Virus record (IMG/VR): IMGVR_UViG_3300010354_000886
Location: 1 to 20,303 of that record
DNA: 20,303 bases
From: a virus
Reading direction: 5' to 3' (one strand)
Position numbers and translations under genes: made by a program. The notes below the pieces were generated by a model that worked only from the letters and a program-made list of their open reading frames with translations, was not told the origin of the DNA and did no database searches. Positions 14,712-20,292 of the stretch are shown here, piece after piece (position 1 is the stretch's first letter; every line of letters begins with the position of its first letter).

Positions 14712-15101
14712 GTGAGCGCGTTTGAAGCCCTGGAGAACGCCGTAATGACGCTCACCGTGCCGGCAAGCGGCACGGTGACTGATCCTGATACGGGCAACGT
14801 CTTTGCGGCGACGGAGACGGTGGAGGTGAGGGCGTGGCTGAAGGCGGAGAGCGTGGCGGAGGCGACTTTCCCCGGCGTTGAAGTCATCTCGGCGCTCTAT
14901 GACGGGTACGTCACATCAGGCGCTCTCGACGCTCGCGTCGTCAAAGGCACTCTCGGCACCCTGGCGTTTGCTGGTGCAGCGGCGGTGGAGTGCGAGGTGG
15001 TGGAGGCACGGCTGCCTCACGGCGAGCAGGGGCTGCTGGGCGAGGTGCTCACAGGCGCACTCGGAGCGAAGCTCCGAGTGGTGTCGAGGGAGCGGAGCTA
15101 G
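14712..15101 (+). CDS. Head-closure / neck-type protein on the plus strand (129 aa)
   Basis: GTG at 14712 is the first possible start after an in-frame TAG within the leader element, and lies 21 nt after it. The N-terminus is a helix (SAFEALENAV). Beta-rich sequence follows (TVPASGTVTDPDTGNVFAATETVEVRAWLKAE), then FPGVEVISALYDGYVTSGALDARVVKG, and a terminal part ending GALGAKLRVVSRE. The size and pattern suit small neck or head-tail joining proteins in phages. It overlaps the next gene by one base (TAGTG), so the two act as a unit. It is transcribed opposite to all neighbours. The protein-like periodicity is much better than any minus-strand frame here. The function is inferred from the partner gene and size. 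Confidence 0.72.
   Translation: MSAFEALENAVMTLTVPASGTVTDPDTGNVFAATETVEVRAWLKAESVAEATFPGVEVISALYDGYVTSGALDARVVKGTLGTLAFAGAAAVECEVVEARLPHGEQGLLGEVLTGALGAKLRVVSRERS
15058..15080. repeat. Perfect 10-bp hairpin with GAA loop
   Basis: CACTCGGAGC and GCTCCGAGTG flank GAA, at the 3' end of the plus-strand neck gene. It codes A-L-G-A-K-L-R-V. Confidence 0.85.
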
Positions 15102-15607
15102 TGGCGCGAGTCACGCTGGAGCTGAAGACGTGGAACGCCGAGGCGTTACTGGCGCGGAGCGACCAAGTGCTAGGGGCGTTTGCGCCGGTCATTGCTCAGG
15201 AGGCTAGGCGCCAGCTCACCGAGGAGAAGTGGGTGTGGCCTAACCCCACCACGCGCTTTCGCAGCTTGTTCCAGAGCGGCAAGGCTGTGAAAAGCAAGTA
15301 CGGCACTGGCGTGGTGATTCCGGCGGGGCCGAGGGACGTGGTGGACACTGGCACTCTGCTGTCTTCGCAGCAGCCGCCGGTGGTGAAGAACGGCGTTCTC
15401 AGCATTGAGTGGACGGCGCCCTATGCGGAGAACGTGAGGCGGGGTGCCTATAACGCTGCGTACTACGGGCCGCTGTCGCGGAAACTGGTGCCAGCGCCAG
15501 GACAGAAGCCAGCGCGGGATTGGATTGCGGCGGCCCTGGCCGAGAAGCCGCTCAAGCCGTTCTTTGTGGAGAAGTGGCGCGAGTTGGCGGGTGGCGCTAA
15601 AGCATGA
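15101..15607 (+). CDS. Neck / tail-component protein, HK97 gp10-like (168 aa)
   Basis: GTG at 15101 shares its first base with the previous TAG. A helix (AEALLARSDQVLGAFAPVIAQEARRQL) comes first. The gp10-type signature follows: VDTGTLLSSQQPP, then VLSIEWTAPYAENVRRGAY, then KPARDWIAAALA, and a C-terminal FFVEKWRELA. In HK97-like phages gp10 family proteins sit at the head-tail junction. A longer frame opens at 14990, but its extra part overlaps the upstream gene and is Arg/Gly junk, so it is rejected. The gene is convergent with the tail tube gene; its stop touches that gene's terminator. Confidence 0.82.
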   Translation: MARVTLELKTWNAEALLARSDQVLGAFAPVIAQEARRQLTEEKWVWPNPTTRFRSLFQSGKAVKSKYGTGVVIPAGPRDVVDTGTLLSSQQPPVVKNGVLSIEWTAPYAENVRRGAYNAAYYGPLSRKLVPAPGQKPARDWIAAALAEKPLKPFFVEKWRELAGGAKA

Positions 15608-15629
15608 AAAAGCGGCCCGTGGGGGCCGC
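15607..15629 (-). terminator. Rho-independent terminator of the tail tube gene
   Basis: In the minus sense a 7-bp GC stem (GCGGCCC/GGGCCGC, 15612-15629) with a 4-nt loop is followed by TTTTT (15611-15607), 35 nt after the tail tube stop. No T-tract follows on the plus strand. Confidence 0.82.
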
Positions 15630-15663
15630 GGTGAAGACCAATGGCGCTTGGAGTGTAACGCTA

Positions 15664-16425
15664 TCAGGATACAGCTGCCACGGTGAACGTCGGTAAAACG
15701 TCTGCTCCTGCGTCGCCGACGGTGCCGGCGTTGACGGTGAGGATGTCGCCCACGCGATAGTTGGTGCCGGCGGCGATGATGGTCGGGGCGGCGGTGACGC
15801 CGCCACCGCCGGCAACCACGATGTCAGCGGTGGCACCCTTGCCGGAGCCGATGCCCTGCTGGGGCGTGACAGAGACGAGGGCGACGCCGCTGTAGGTGGC
15901 GGGGGTGAGGCCGCTGCCGCCGGTGGTGACGGTCAGGGTGGCGATTGGGTTGCCCTGCGGGTAGAAGCGGTAAGCGCCGTAGCCGGTCAGGGTGAAGCTC
16001 ACTTTGGCGATATTGCCGGCGGTGATGTCCTCGGAGAAGTCGCCGATCTGGGCGAGGCCAGTGTGGACTTCGGGGTTATCGCCAGAGGCGTCAGTGACGG
16101 GGGTTTCGCGGTACCACTCAAGTACGGCACCATCGGTAGCTTTAAGAGCTGCTTTTTTGAGGATTTCGTAACCAGAATCGGTCACGTCGAGGTTCATAGA
16201 ACAGGGAATCGAATATGACTGGCTGGTGATAAGGTTGCTTTGGAATCCTTGCTCCGAGTCATAATCAACGACAGAGGTTGACTCTGAGGTGCCTTGGATG
16301 CCGGTGTTGTCCAGCGACAGGATGCGGGTCAGGCCGGCGGTGGTTGTCGGCGCCGTACTGGCGGTGCTGCCCAGCTTCACATACAGCTTGTAGCCGAGCG
16401 AGGCGAAGAACGAGCCGGTAGCCAT
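15664..16425 (-). CDS. Major tail tube protein (253 aa)
   Basis: ATG at 16425, 19 nt after a leader element that contains the previous stop codon. Residues 1-165 fit a tail tube fold: LGYKLYVKLGST, ILSLDNTGIQGTSESTSVVDYDSEQGFQSN, SQSYSIPCSMNLDVTDSGYEILKKAALKATDG, VLEWYRE, then GDFSEDITAGNIAKVSFTLTGYGAYRF. Residues 166-253 are a separate Gly/Thr/Val-rich beta add-on with GSGLTPATYSG and GTNYRVGDILTVNAGT motifs, likely exposed on the tail surface. A strong terminator follows the gene, as expected for an abundant structural protein. It lies upstream of the tape measure, though a plus-strand pair intervenes. Tail tube is a confident call; the role of the C-domain is unknown. Confidence 0.85.
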   Translation of the reverse strand: MATGSFFASLGYKLYVKLGSTASTAPTTTAGLTRILSLDNTGIQGTSESTSVVDYDSEQGFQSNLITSQSYSIPCSMNLDVTDSGYEILKKAALKATDGAVLEWYRETPVTDASGDNPEVHTGLAQIGDFSEDITAGNIAKVSFTLTGYGAYRFYPQGNPIATLTVTTGGSGLTPATYSGVALVSVTPQQGIGSGKGATADIVVAGGGGVTAAPTIIAAGTNYRVGDILTVNAGTVGDAGADVLPTFTVAAVS

Positions 16426-16444
16426 GGACCCACTTACTAGTTCC

Positions 16445-16454
16445 CTAGATTGCC
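16445..16454 (-). promoter_or_regulatory. Leader element, GGCAATCTAG
   Basis: It overlaps the stop of the sigma-like gene (GCA ATC TAG). Its CTAG ends 19 nt before the tail tube ATG at 16425. Confidence 0.6.
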
Positions 16455-17008
16455 GTTTGTGCCTCCTGCGCCTCTAACTCGTCCCATGGCGTTGGGCGCG
16501 GACAGGTGTGGAGGTCGAAGCCGCGGATGTCGTGGTCGGTGGGTTGCGTAGCCACCAACGCCAGTTTCAGCTCCGACTCACTGATAGCCAGTTGCGTGAG
16601 TACCTCAGCGGCGGTCGAGCCTCTCTCTAGGAGGCGTCGTGCCATCTGGCCGATGCGGCGGACGTTGCCGGGCGCCTTCACCAGCCAGTTGTGGTCGCGG
16701 ATGAAGTGCAGGATGTCGCCTTCGCAAAAGACGGTGAGGAGCGTCGAGAACGTGCCTTTCTGTGGATCCCAGGCGCGGCACGTCTTTATGAAGCCCGTGT
16801 CGATGCAGCTGAAGAGGTCGCTGGAGTCAACGAAGGGGTACTTGCGGCAGAGCTTGCGGCCGAGCAGGCGGAGGAGGCCGCGATGCTCGCGGTACATCCG
16901 CGCCACATATCGCTGCTCGTCCGGGGAGAGCGGGGTGGCGAGGTAGCCGGTGCGGGGGCGTTTCCGCGCTGGTGCCGGTCGCTCGGAAGTGGCAGCGCAG
17001 TTTGCCAT
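16445..17008 (-). CDS. Sigma-factor-like protein (region 2/3-type, no region 4), 187 aa
   Basis: ATG at 17008 is preceded by GGGGGCGC. A longer GTG start at 17038 is rejected because it would sit inside a perfect hairpin. After a basic N-terminus (ARKRPRTGYL), residues 33-105 resemble sigma-70 region 2: YVARMYREHRGLLRLLGRKL, then DSSDLFSCIDTGFIKTCRAWDPQKGTF-S-T, then CEGDILHFIRDHN. Residues 106-152 (WLVKAPGNVRRIGQM, RLLERGSTAAEVLTQLAISESEL) resemble region 3. No region 4 follows; the last 35 residues are acidic. Such proteins direct RNA polymerase to promoters that need only a -10-like element, as phage T4 gp55 does. The call is from motif recognition; the activity is untested. Its location among structural genes is unusual. 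Confidence 0.7.
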   Translation of the reverse strand: MANCAATSERPAPARKRPRTGYLATPLSPDEQRYVARMYREHRGLLRLLGRKLCRKYPFVDSSDLFSCIDTGFIKTCRAWDPQKGTFSTLLTVFCEGDILHFIRDHNWLVKAPGNVRRIGQMARRLLERGSTAAEVLTQLAISESELKLALVATQPTDHDIRGFDLHTCPRPTPWDELEAQEAQTAI

Positions 17009-17019
17009 GCGCCCCCATA

Positions 17020-17042
17020 CTAGGTGGCACAAAGCCACCTAG
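17020..17042. repeat. Perfect 9-bp hairpin upstream of the sigma-like gene
   Basis: CTAGGTGGC and GCCACCTAG flank ACAAA. It lies between the leader element and the ATG at 17008, so any transcript from the element would carry it in its 5' leader. Confidence 0.82.
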
Positions 17043-17050
17043 CTAGGTTG
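17043..17050 (-). promoter_or_regulatory. Leader element, partial (CAACCTAG)
   Basis: Only the CAACCTAG core is kept. It lies 34 nt before ATG 17008, longer than in other copies because the hairpin at 17020-17042 is inserted between. Confidence 0.45.
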
Positions 17051-17054
17051 AGTC

Positions 17055-17073
17055 GATCCGGCTTCGCCGGATC
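17055..17073. repeat. Perfect 8-bp hairpin after the DnaT-like gene
   Basis: GATCCGGC and GCCGGATC flank TTC. On the minus strand this contains GCGAAGC, a sequence known to form exceptionally stable mini-hairpins. It overlaps the stop codon (17072-17074). There is no T-tract, so termination is doubtful. Confidence 0.82.
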
Positions 17074-17641
17074 AGGAGCGGACCACTGCGCACACGCCGC
17101 CAGTGCCGCCGCCGGTTGAGCTGGTGCAGAGACAGCCGAGGATGGTCGCCAGATGCGGCAACATCGTTAGTGGCGTGGGGCGGCTCGTAGTGCTGTTGGC
17201 GCGGTCAGAGCGCCACTCAAACTCGACCACGTCGAGCTTCAGCCGGCTCAAGTCGCGGTTGGGGATGCCGGGCACCAGCGCTTCGCTGGTGGCGCTGCTT
17301 CGCAACAGCGTCGGATCACCTAAAAGCGCGTTGGCTAGGTCGAAAGTGGCTAGTTCGATCTCGCGGGGGATCTCATCGTCGGCGGGGGCTTTGTCGCCGC
17401 ACTCGGCACCAGTGCGGGGCCACAACAGCGCCTGAGTCTCGGACGCCTTTGTGCCGATGTAGCTCAAGGTGTCCAAGCCGTTGGTGGCGGTGATTAGCGC
17501 ACGCGCCTTCTCGTCGCTAGTGGCGGTGCTCCACGCCAGAGTGCCCAACATGCCATTGGCGATGCTGTCGGCCGTGGCGGTGGAGATGTAGGTGTTGGCG
17601 CTGGCTGAGCCGGCGGTGGCGACAAGAGCTGGTGCAGCCAT
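17072..17641 (-). CDS. DnaT-like / head-tail connector family protein (189 aa)
   Basis: ATG at 17641, 17 nt after a leader element. The pattern ANTYISTATADSIANG, then W-S-TATSDEKARALITATNGLDTLSYIG, then ETQALLWPRTGAECGD, then P-REIELATFDLANALL matches the phage family annotated as putative DnaT-like ssDNA-binding protein. That family typically occupies the first connector position (gp6-like, docking below the portal), so a connector role is more likely than DNA binding. The C-terminal 40 residues are Thr/Ser/Gly-rich with three Cys (ATILGCLCTSSTGGGTGGVC). It follows the capsid genes and precedes the sigma-like gene. A small hairpin (17273-17291) lies inside the gene. Confidence 0.8.
   Translation of the reverse strand: MAAPALVATAGSASANTYISTATADSIANGMLGTLAWSTATSDEKARALITATNGLDTLSYIGTKASETQALLWPRTGAECGDKAPADDEIPREIELATFDLANALLGDPTLLRSSATSEALVPGIPNRDLSRLKLDVVEFEWRSDRANSTTSRPTPLTMLPHLATILGCLCTSSTGGGTGGVCAVVRS
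17273..17291. repeat. Perfect 8-bp hairpin inside the DnaT-like gene
   Basis: CACCAGCG and CGCTGGTG flank CTT. The minus strand contains GCGAAGC. It codes part of S-A-T-S-E-A-L-V-P. Confidence 0.75.
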
Positions 17642-17658
17642 GGGCCAGAGCTATAAAG

Positions 17659-17668
17659 CTAGTTTGCC
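17659..17668 (-). promoter_or_regulatory. Leader element, GGCAAACTAG
   Basis: It contains the stop of the 53-aa gene (GCA AAC TAG). Its CTAG ends 17 nt before ATG 17641, directly after the hairpin at 17668-17690. Confidence 0.6.
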
Positions 17669-17820
17669 TGAGCCGCCTGCGGCGGCTCAGATTTGACGCT
17701 GCGACGGCGAGACTTCGGCGCAGGAGGCTCTTCGGCGATAACCGGTGCAGCAGCCTCGGGTTGCTGTGCAGCTGCGGCGGCTTCCTGTTCGCGGAGGCGG
17801 CGAAAAGCGTGCATGCCCAT
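17659..17820 (-). CDS. Small Ala/Glu/Gln-rich charged protein (53 aa)
   Basis: ATG at 17820. The sequence begins MGMHAFRRLREQEAAAAAQQ and continues with PEAAAPVIAEEPPAPKSRRR and a basic Lys/Ser/Glu end. It is low-complexity with an N-terminal helix and a Pro-rich basic tail. It lies between the terminator after the capsid genes and the connector gene. Short proteins of this style occur beside connector genes in several phages, but no function is known. The frame also stays open upstream through the capsid decoration gene; that extension reads out-of-frame sequence and crosses the terminator, so the start here is the sensible one. There is no leader element before it, unlike most genes that begin a block. 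Confidence 0.6.
   Translation of the reverse strand: MGMHAFRRLREQEAAAAAQQPEAAAPVIAEEPPAPKSRRRSVKSEPPQAAQAN
17668..17690. repeat. Perfect 10-bp hairpin at the end of the 53-aa gene
   Basis: CTGAGCCGCC and GGCGGCTCAG flank TGC (GCA on the minus strand). It encodes S-E-P-P-Q-A-A-Q just before the stop, and abuts the leader element of the next gene. Confidence 0.85.
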
Positions 17821-17840
17821 GGCGGTAGAGGCGAAGGTAC

Positions 17841-17867
17841 AAAAAAGGCTCCAGCACTGCTGGAGCC
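17841..17867 (-). terminator. Rho-independent terminator after the capsid/decoration genes
   Basis: A perfect 10-bp stem GGCTCCAGCA/TGCTGGAGCC (17847-17867) is followed in the minus sense by TTTTTT (17846-17841). It lies 52 nt beyond the decoration gene and would separate capsid expression from connector expression. Confidence 0.88.
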
Positions 17868-17881
17868 CTGTGGGCTGATTT

Positions 17882-17902
17882 GTGGTCCGCGTAGCGGACC
17901 AC
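17882..17902. repeat. Perfect 9-bp hairpin with GTA loop before the terminator
   Basis: GTGGTCCGC and GCGGACCAC flank GTA, in the gap after the decoration gene. It lies 14 nt upstream (minus sense) of the terminator stem. It may protect the mRNA 3' end; this is inference. Confidence 0.85.
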
Positions 17903-17918
17903 TGAGCGGGCCGCTGGC

Positions 17919-18332
17919 TCAACCGCCTTTGCGGTAGGTGGTGAAGGCGGGGGTGTCTACGGCGGTGCAGTAGAAGACGTAGGTGGCGCTGGTGGCAGCG
18001 GCGATGGTGGCCGAGGCCGTGGCACCGCCGAGGGTGATGCCGGAGGCGCCGGCGGTGAAGGTGATGGCGTGGGTGGCGCTGGCGACGTTGACCACGGTCA
18101 GCTCGAAGCTGGTGCCGATCTCCAGCTGGCCGCCGAAGAAGGTCTTGAGTTCGGCGCCGGTGGGGGTGGTGAGGGAGCGGCCGGTGGTGGGGGTCATCGT
18201 GACGATGCCCTCCACGCACTGGGCGGCGGTGAGAGCGGTGTCGGCGTTGGAGGCGGCAGTGACGGGGCGCTGCCGAGCGCTGACGTTAGAGACGGCGAGG
18301 TCGCTCGTCAGCTCGAAGATGGAGGAAGGCAT
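17919..18332 (-). CDS. Putative head decoration / capsid-associated protein (137 aa)
   Basis: ATG at 18332. The N-terminus is Ser/Val-rich (SIFELTSDLAVSNVSARQRP). The rest is beta-rich and Thr/Ala/Gly-rich: ECIV-like strand VEGIVTMTPTTGRSLTTPTG, AELKTFFGGQLEIGTSFELTVVNVASATHAITFTAG, then SATIAAATSATYVFYCTAV. The position directly downstream of the major capsid gene and before a strong terminator fits an abundant small capsid decoration protein. No catalytic motif or membrane helix is seen. A weak CTAG copy (18353-18356) lies 20 nt before the ATG. The function rests on position and composition, so it is a moderate call. Confidence 0.7.
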   Translation of the reverse strand: MPSSIFELTSDLAVSNVSARQRPVTAASNADTALTAAQCVEGIVTMTPTTGRSLTTPTGAELKTFFGGQLEIGTSFELTVVNVASATHAITFTAGASGITLGGATASATIAAATSATYVFYCTAVDTPAFTTYRKGG

Positions 18333-18367
18333 TGGAGGCGGAAGCGGCGGGGCTAGCTACAACTGGT

Positions 18368-18390
18368 GCCCCCGCCCAAATGGCGGGGGC
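18368..18390. repeat. Perfect 9-bp hairpin between capsid and decoration genes
   Basis: GCCCCCGCC and GGCGGGGGC flank CAAAT. There is no T-tract. It could act as a processing or stability structure in the gap 18333-18436. Confidence 0.82.
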
Positions 18391-18420
18391 GGCTACTCAC
18401 TACAGCGACTGGCTGTTATT

Positions 18421-18436
18421 GCGCGCGTTAGCGCGC
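18421..18436. repeat. GC-only stem abutting the capsid stop codon
   Basis: GCGCGC and GCGCGC flank GTTA, one base from the major capsid stop. No run of T follows in the minus sense (AATAACAG follows), so termination would be weak. Confidence 0.6.
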
Positions 18437-19489
18437 TCAGTCGAAGTTCGACGTCACCGTGATCCGGACGATGCCGATGTTCTCGGTGCTGAACACCTTC
18501 TCCCAGTTGGCGGCGGTTGCCAGGTCGGCGGTGGTGGGGTTGGCAGAGCCGACGTAGCGGGCGCCCAGAGGGTGGTAGACGTTGTGCCAGTCAACGCTCA
18601 TGGCGTCGGACTTCGCGAGGATGTCGCGATCCACCTCAGAGCGCAGGGAGGCTTGCTCGCCGGTGCCGACTGCGCCGTTCGCCATGACGTAGCAGGCGTA
18701 CTTGGTGCTGGAGCCAGAGCCGGAGGTGGGGACGTCCTTGGAGCGGATCACGCGCATACCCATGTAGTAGGGCACTTGCATGTTGGCGGCGTAGGCCGCT
18801 GCCACCGAGCCGCCGAAGGCGTTGAGGCCTGTGATGGAGCCGGCAGCGATGGTGGAGGCAGTGACGCGAGCGTCGCTGGCGCTGACGAAGTCAATGGCCT
18901 TGCGCTCCTTGAGGTCGGCATACACGAGGGGGTGCATGACGATGGCGCCGAGACGCTCGGCGTCCTCCAGGAGGATGGCTTCGGCTGCGGCGATCTGGCG
19001 GGGGCCGAGGACAGTCTCGCCGGAGCCGGAGGCGTCAACCGACAGCGCCGCGAAGGCGGCGGTGGAGTTGGACGAGCCGAGAGCGCCGAAAACGCCACTC
19101 AGAGTGGCGATCATGTCCTTCTGCTGCTGGTTGGAGATGTAATCCGCAACCTTGGCGCCGATGGCACCCATGGGGTCAGAGCCGGCGGCGAGCTTGGCGA
19201 GGTCGCGCGACTCCCAGGCGCGGCCACGGTGCAGCACCACGCCGACCTGCTTGTCGGCGGTGATCTTGCCGGGGGTCAGAGAGGTGTTGTCGGTGAGGCG
19301 CTCGGCGTCGCCGCTCAGGTCGGCTTTCCAGTTCGGGACGTTGATCTTGTCGCCACCTTCGGTGGCGTTGAGGACGTCCAGGGGCGCTACGACGCCCGAG
19401 GTGAGGAAGCTGTTGCGAACCGTTGTCGCCTCAATGAGATAGGGCGTAAAAATCTCGGGGATGATTACGTCGCTACGGAGGGTAGCCAT
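18437..19489 (-). CDS. Major capsid protein (350 aa)
   Basis: ATG at 19489. The start ATLRSDVIIPEIFTPYLIEA, then FLTSGVVAP, then GGDKINVPNWKADLSGDAERL, then HRGRAWESRDLAKLAAGSDPM is typical of the HK97-fold coat protein family with an N-terminal IIPEIFTPY strand. Later parts include ILLEDAERLGAIVMHPLVYADLKERKAIDFV and YMGMRVIRSKDVP. The length is normal for such coats. No pro-domain with a protease site was obvious, fitting a phage with a separate scaffold just upstream. There is a weak start region with no Shine-Dalgarno and no leader element, so it may be expressed from the scaffold transcript. A hairpin follows the stop. Confidence 0.92.
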   Translation of the reverse strand: MATLRSDVIIPEIFTPYLIEATTVRNSFLTSGVVAPLDVLNATEGGDKINVPNWKADLSGDAERLTDNTSLTPGKITADKQVGVVLHRGRAWESRDLAKLAAGSDPMGAIGAKVADYISNQQQKDMIATLSGVFGALGSSNSTAAFAALSVDASGSGETVLGPRQIAAAEAILLEDAERLGAIVMHPLVYADLKERKAIDFVSASDARVTASTIAAGSITGLNAFGGSVAAAYAANMQVPYYMGMRVIRSKDVPTSGSGSSTKYACYVMANGAVGTGEQASLRSEVDRDILAKSDAMSVDWHNVYHPLGARYVGSANPTTADLATAANWEKVFSTENIGIVRITVTSNFD

Positions 19490-19526
19490 GGCGGGGGAAC
19501 CGGGTCAGGTGGGTAAGGCGTACCGC

Positions 19527-20270
19527 TCAGCCTCGGCTGGCTTCGGCTTTTAGACGGTCGTGCGTGGCACGGTCCTCTCGGTACAGACGGGCGATCTCGG
19601 TGAGGTTTGGCGGGCTAGCCAAGAACGGGTTGGAGCCGCTTGGCACTGAGGGCGTTAGCGCCGGCGAAGCCGGGGCTCCCATTCCTCTTGAGCCGGTGGG
19701 GGCAAAGTGGTGATCCCAGCCGGACTCGGGGGAGCGCAGACGCGCTAGGTAGTCCGTGAGGGGGATCTCAATGCCGCCCTGGATGACGGCAGGCTTGCCG
19801 TCGGCCTCGCGGAGATCTGGTGCGATGAGAGAGAGGAGTTGGTCGGGACGGAGCGCCTGAGCCGCGGTGATCTCTTGGATAGCCCGAGTGCGGAGTGACT
19901 CGGTGTTCCTGGCTTGGCGCTCGGCGTCAAGCTCGGACTGCAGTTCGGCTATACGCCGTTCCAGCTCGATATTGGTGGCTTTGGCGTCCTCCCACAGCTG
20001 CTTGTATTCGCCAGAACTGGCGAGCTGCTGCGTTTTACCGTCCTTGAGTTGGGCCTGCGTCGCTCTAAGCGACTCCTCCAGCTCCTGCAAGCGTTGGTTG
20101 AGCTGGGCGTTTTTCTCGCCGGCTCTCCGCTTGTCCTCGGTGACGAGTTCGAGCTTCGTCCTGAGGCGGGCTAGCTCTTCGGTGCTGGAAGTGTCTTGAG
20201 CATCGGGCGAAGGCGTCACGGACGCTTTCTGGTCCTCCGCAGGAGGGCCCCCGTTGACTGATTCAGCCAC
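19527..20270 (-). CDS. Scaffold-like coiled-coil capsid assembly protein (247 aa)
   Basis: GTG at 20270, 22 nt after a leader element. Residues 1-35 are polar and disordered (Pro/Ser/Glu-rich). Residues 33-130 form a long coiled coil (ELARLRTKLELVTEDKRRAG, RLQELEESLRATQAQL, ELERRIAELQSELDAERQ). After this come ITAAQALRPDQLLSLIAPDLRE, a Gly/Pro-rich part (TGSRGMGAPASPALTPSV) and a short C-terminal helix (LTEIARLYREDRATHDRL). An acidic coiled coil with a small C-terminal helix directly before the major capsid gene is the classic layout of a scaffold (GP20-like minor structural protein). It would guide capsid assembly and then leave. No protease motif is seen. Confidence 0.82.
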   Translation of the reverse strand: MAESVNGGPPAEDQKASVTPSPDAQDTSSTEELARLRTKLELVTEDKRRAGEKNAQLNQRLQELEESLRATQAQLKDGKTQQLASSGEYKQLWEDAKATNIELERRIAELQSELDAERQARNTESLRTRAIQEITAAQALRPDQLLSLIAPDLREADGKPAVIQGGIEIPLTDYLARLRSPESGWDHHFAPTGSRGMGAPASPALTPSVPSGSNPFLASPPNLTEIARLYREDRATHDRLKAEASRG

Positions 20271-20292
20271 GCGGGTAAGTGAGGGTACATGA

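Noticed and set aside
14990-15607. A longer start for the gp10-like gene
   Set aside because: The extra residues are Arg/Gly-rich and overlap the upstream neck gene. GTG 15101 gives a TAGTG junction and a normal length.
16152-16158. A second AAAAAAG in the tail tube gene as another frameshift site
   Set aside because: The codon phase is C AAA AAA G, which is wrong for tandem -1 slippage. The zero frame continues normally, and no useful alternative frame follows.
17659-18219. A 186-codon extension of the 53-aa gene
   Set aside because: The added part is a His/Arg-rich shadow of the decoration gene and would cross the terminator at 17841-17867.
18421-18436. A terminator right after the major capsid stop
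   Set aside because: The stem exists but no run of T follows, so I list it only as a hairpin.
18332-19516. A 394-codon open frame on the plus strand opposite the major capsid gene
   Set aside because: Its Gly/Val/Ala/Asp/His-rich, low-complexity product is typical of antisense reading of a GC-rich gene. The minus strand gives a clear capsid protein.
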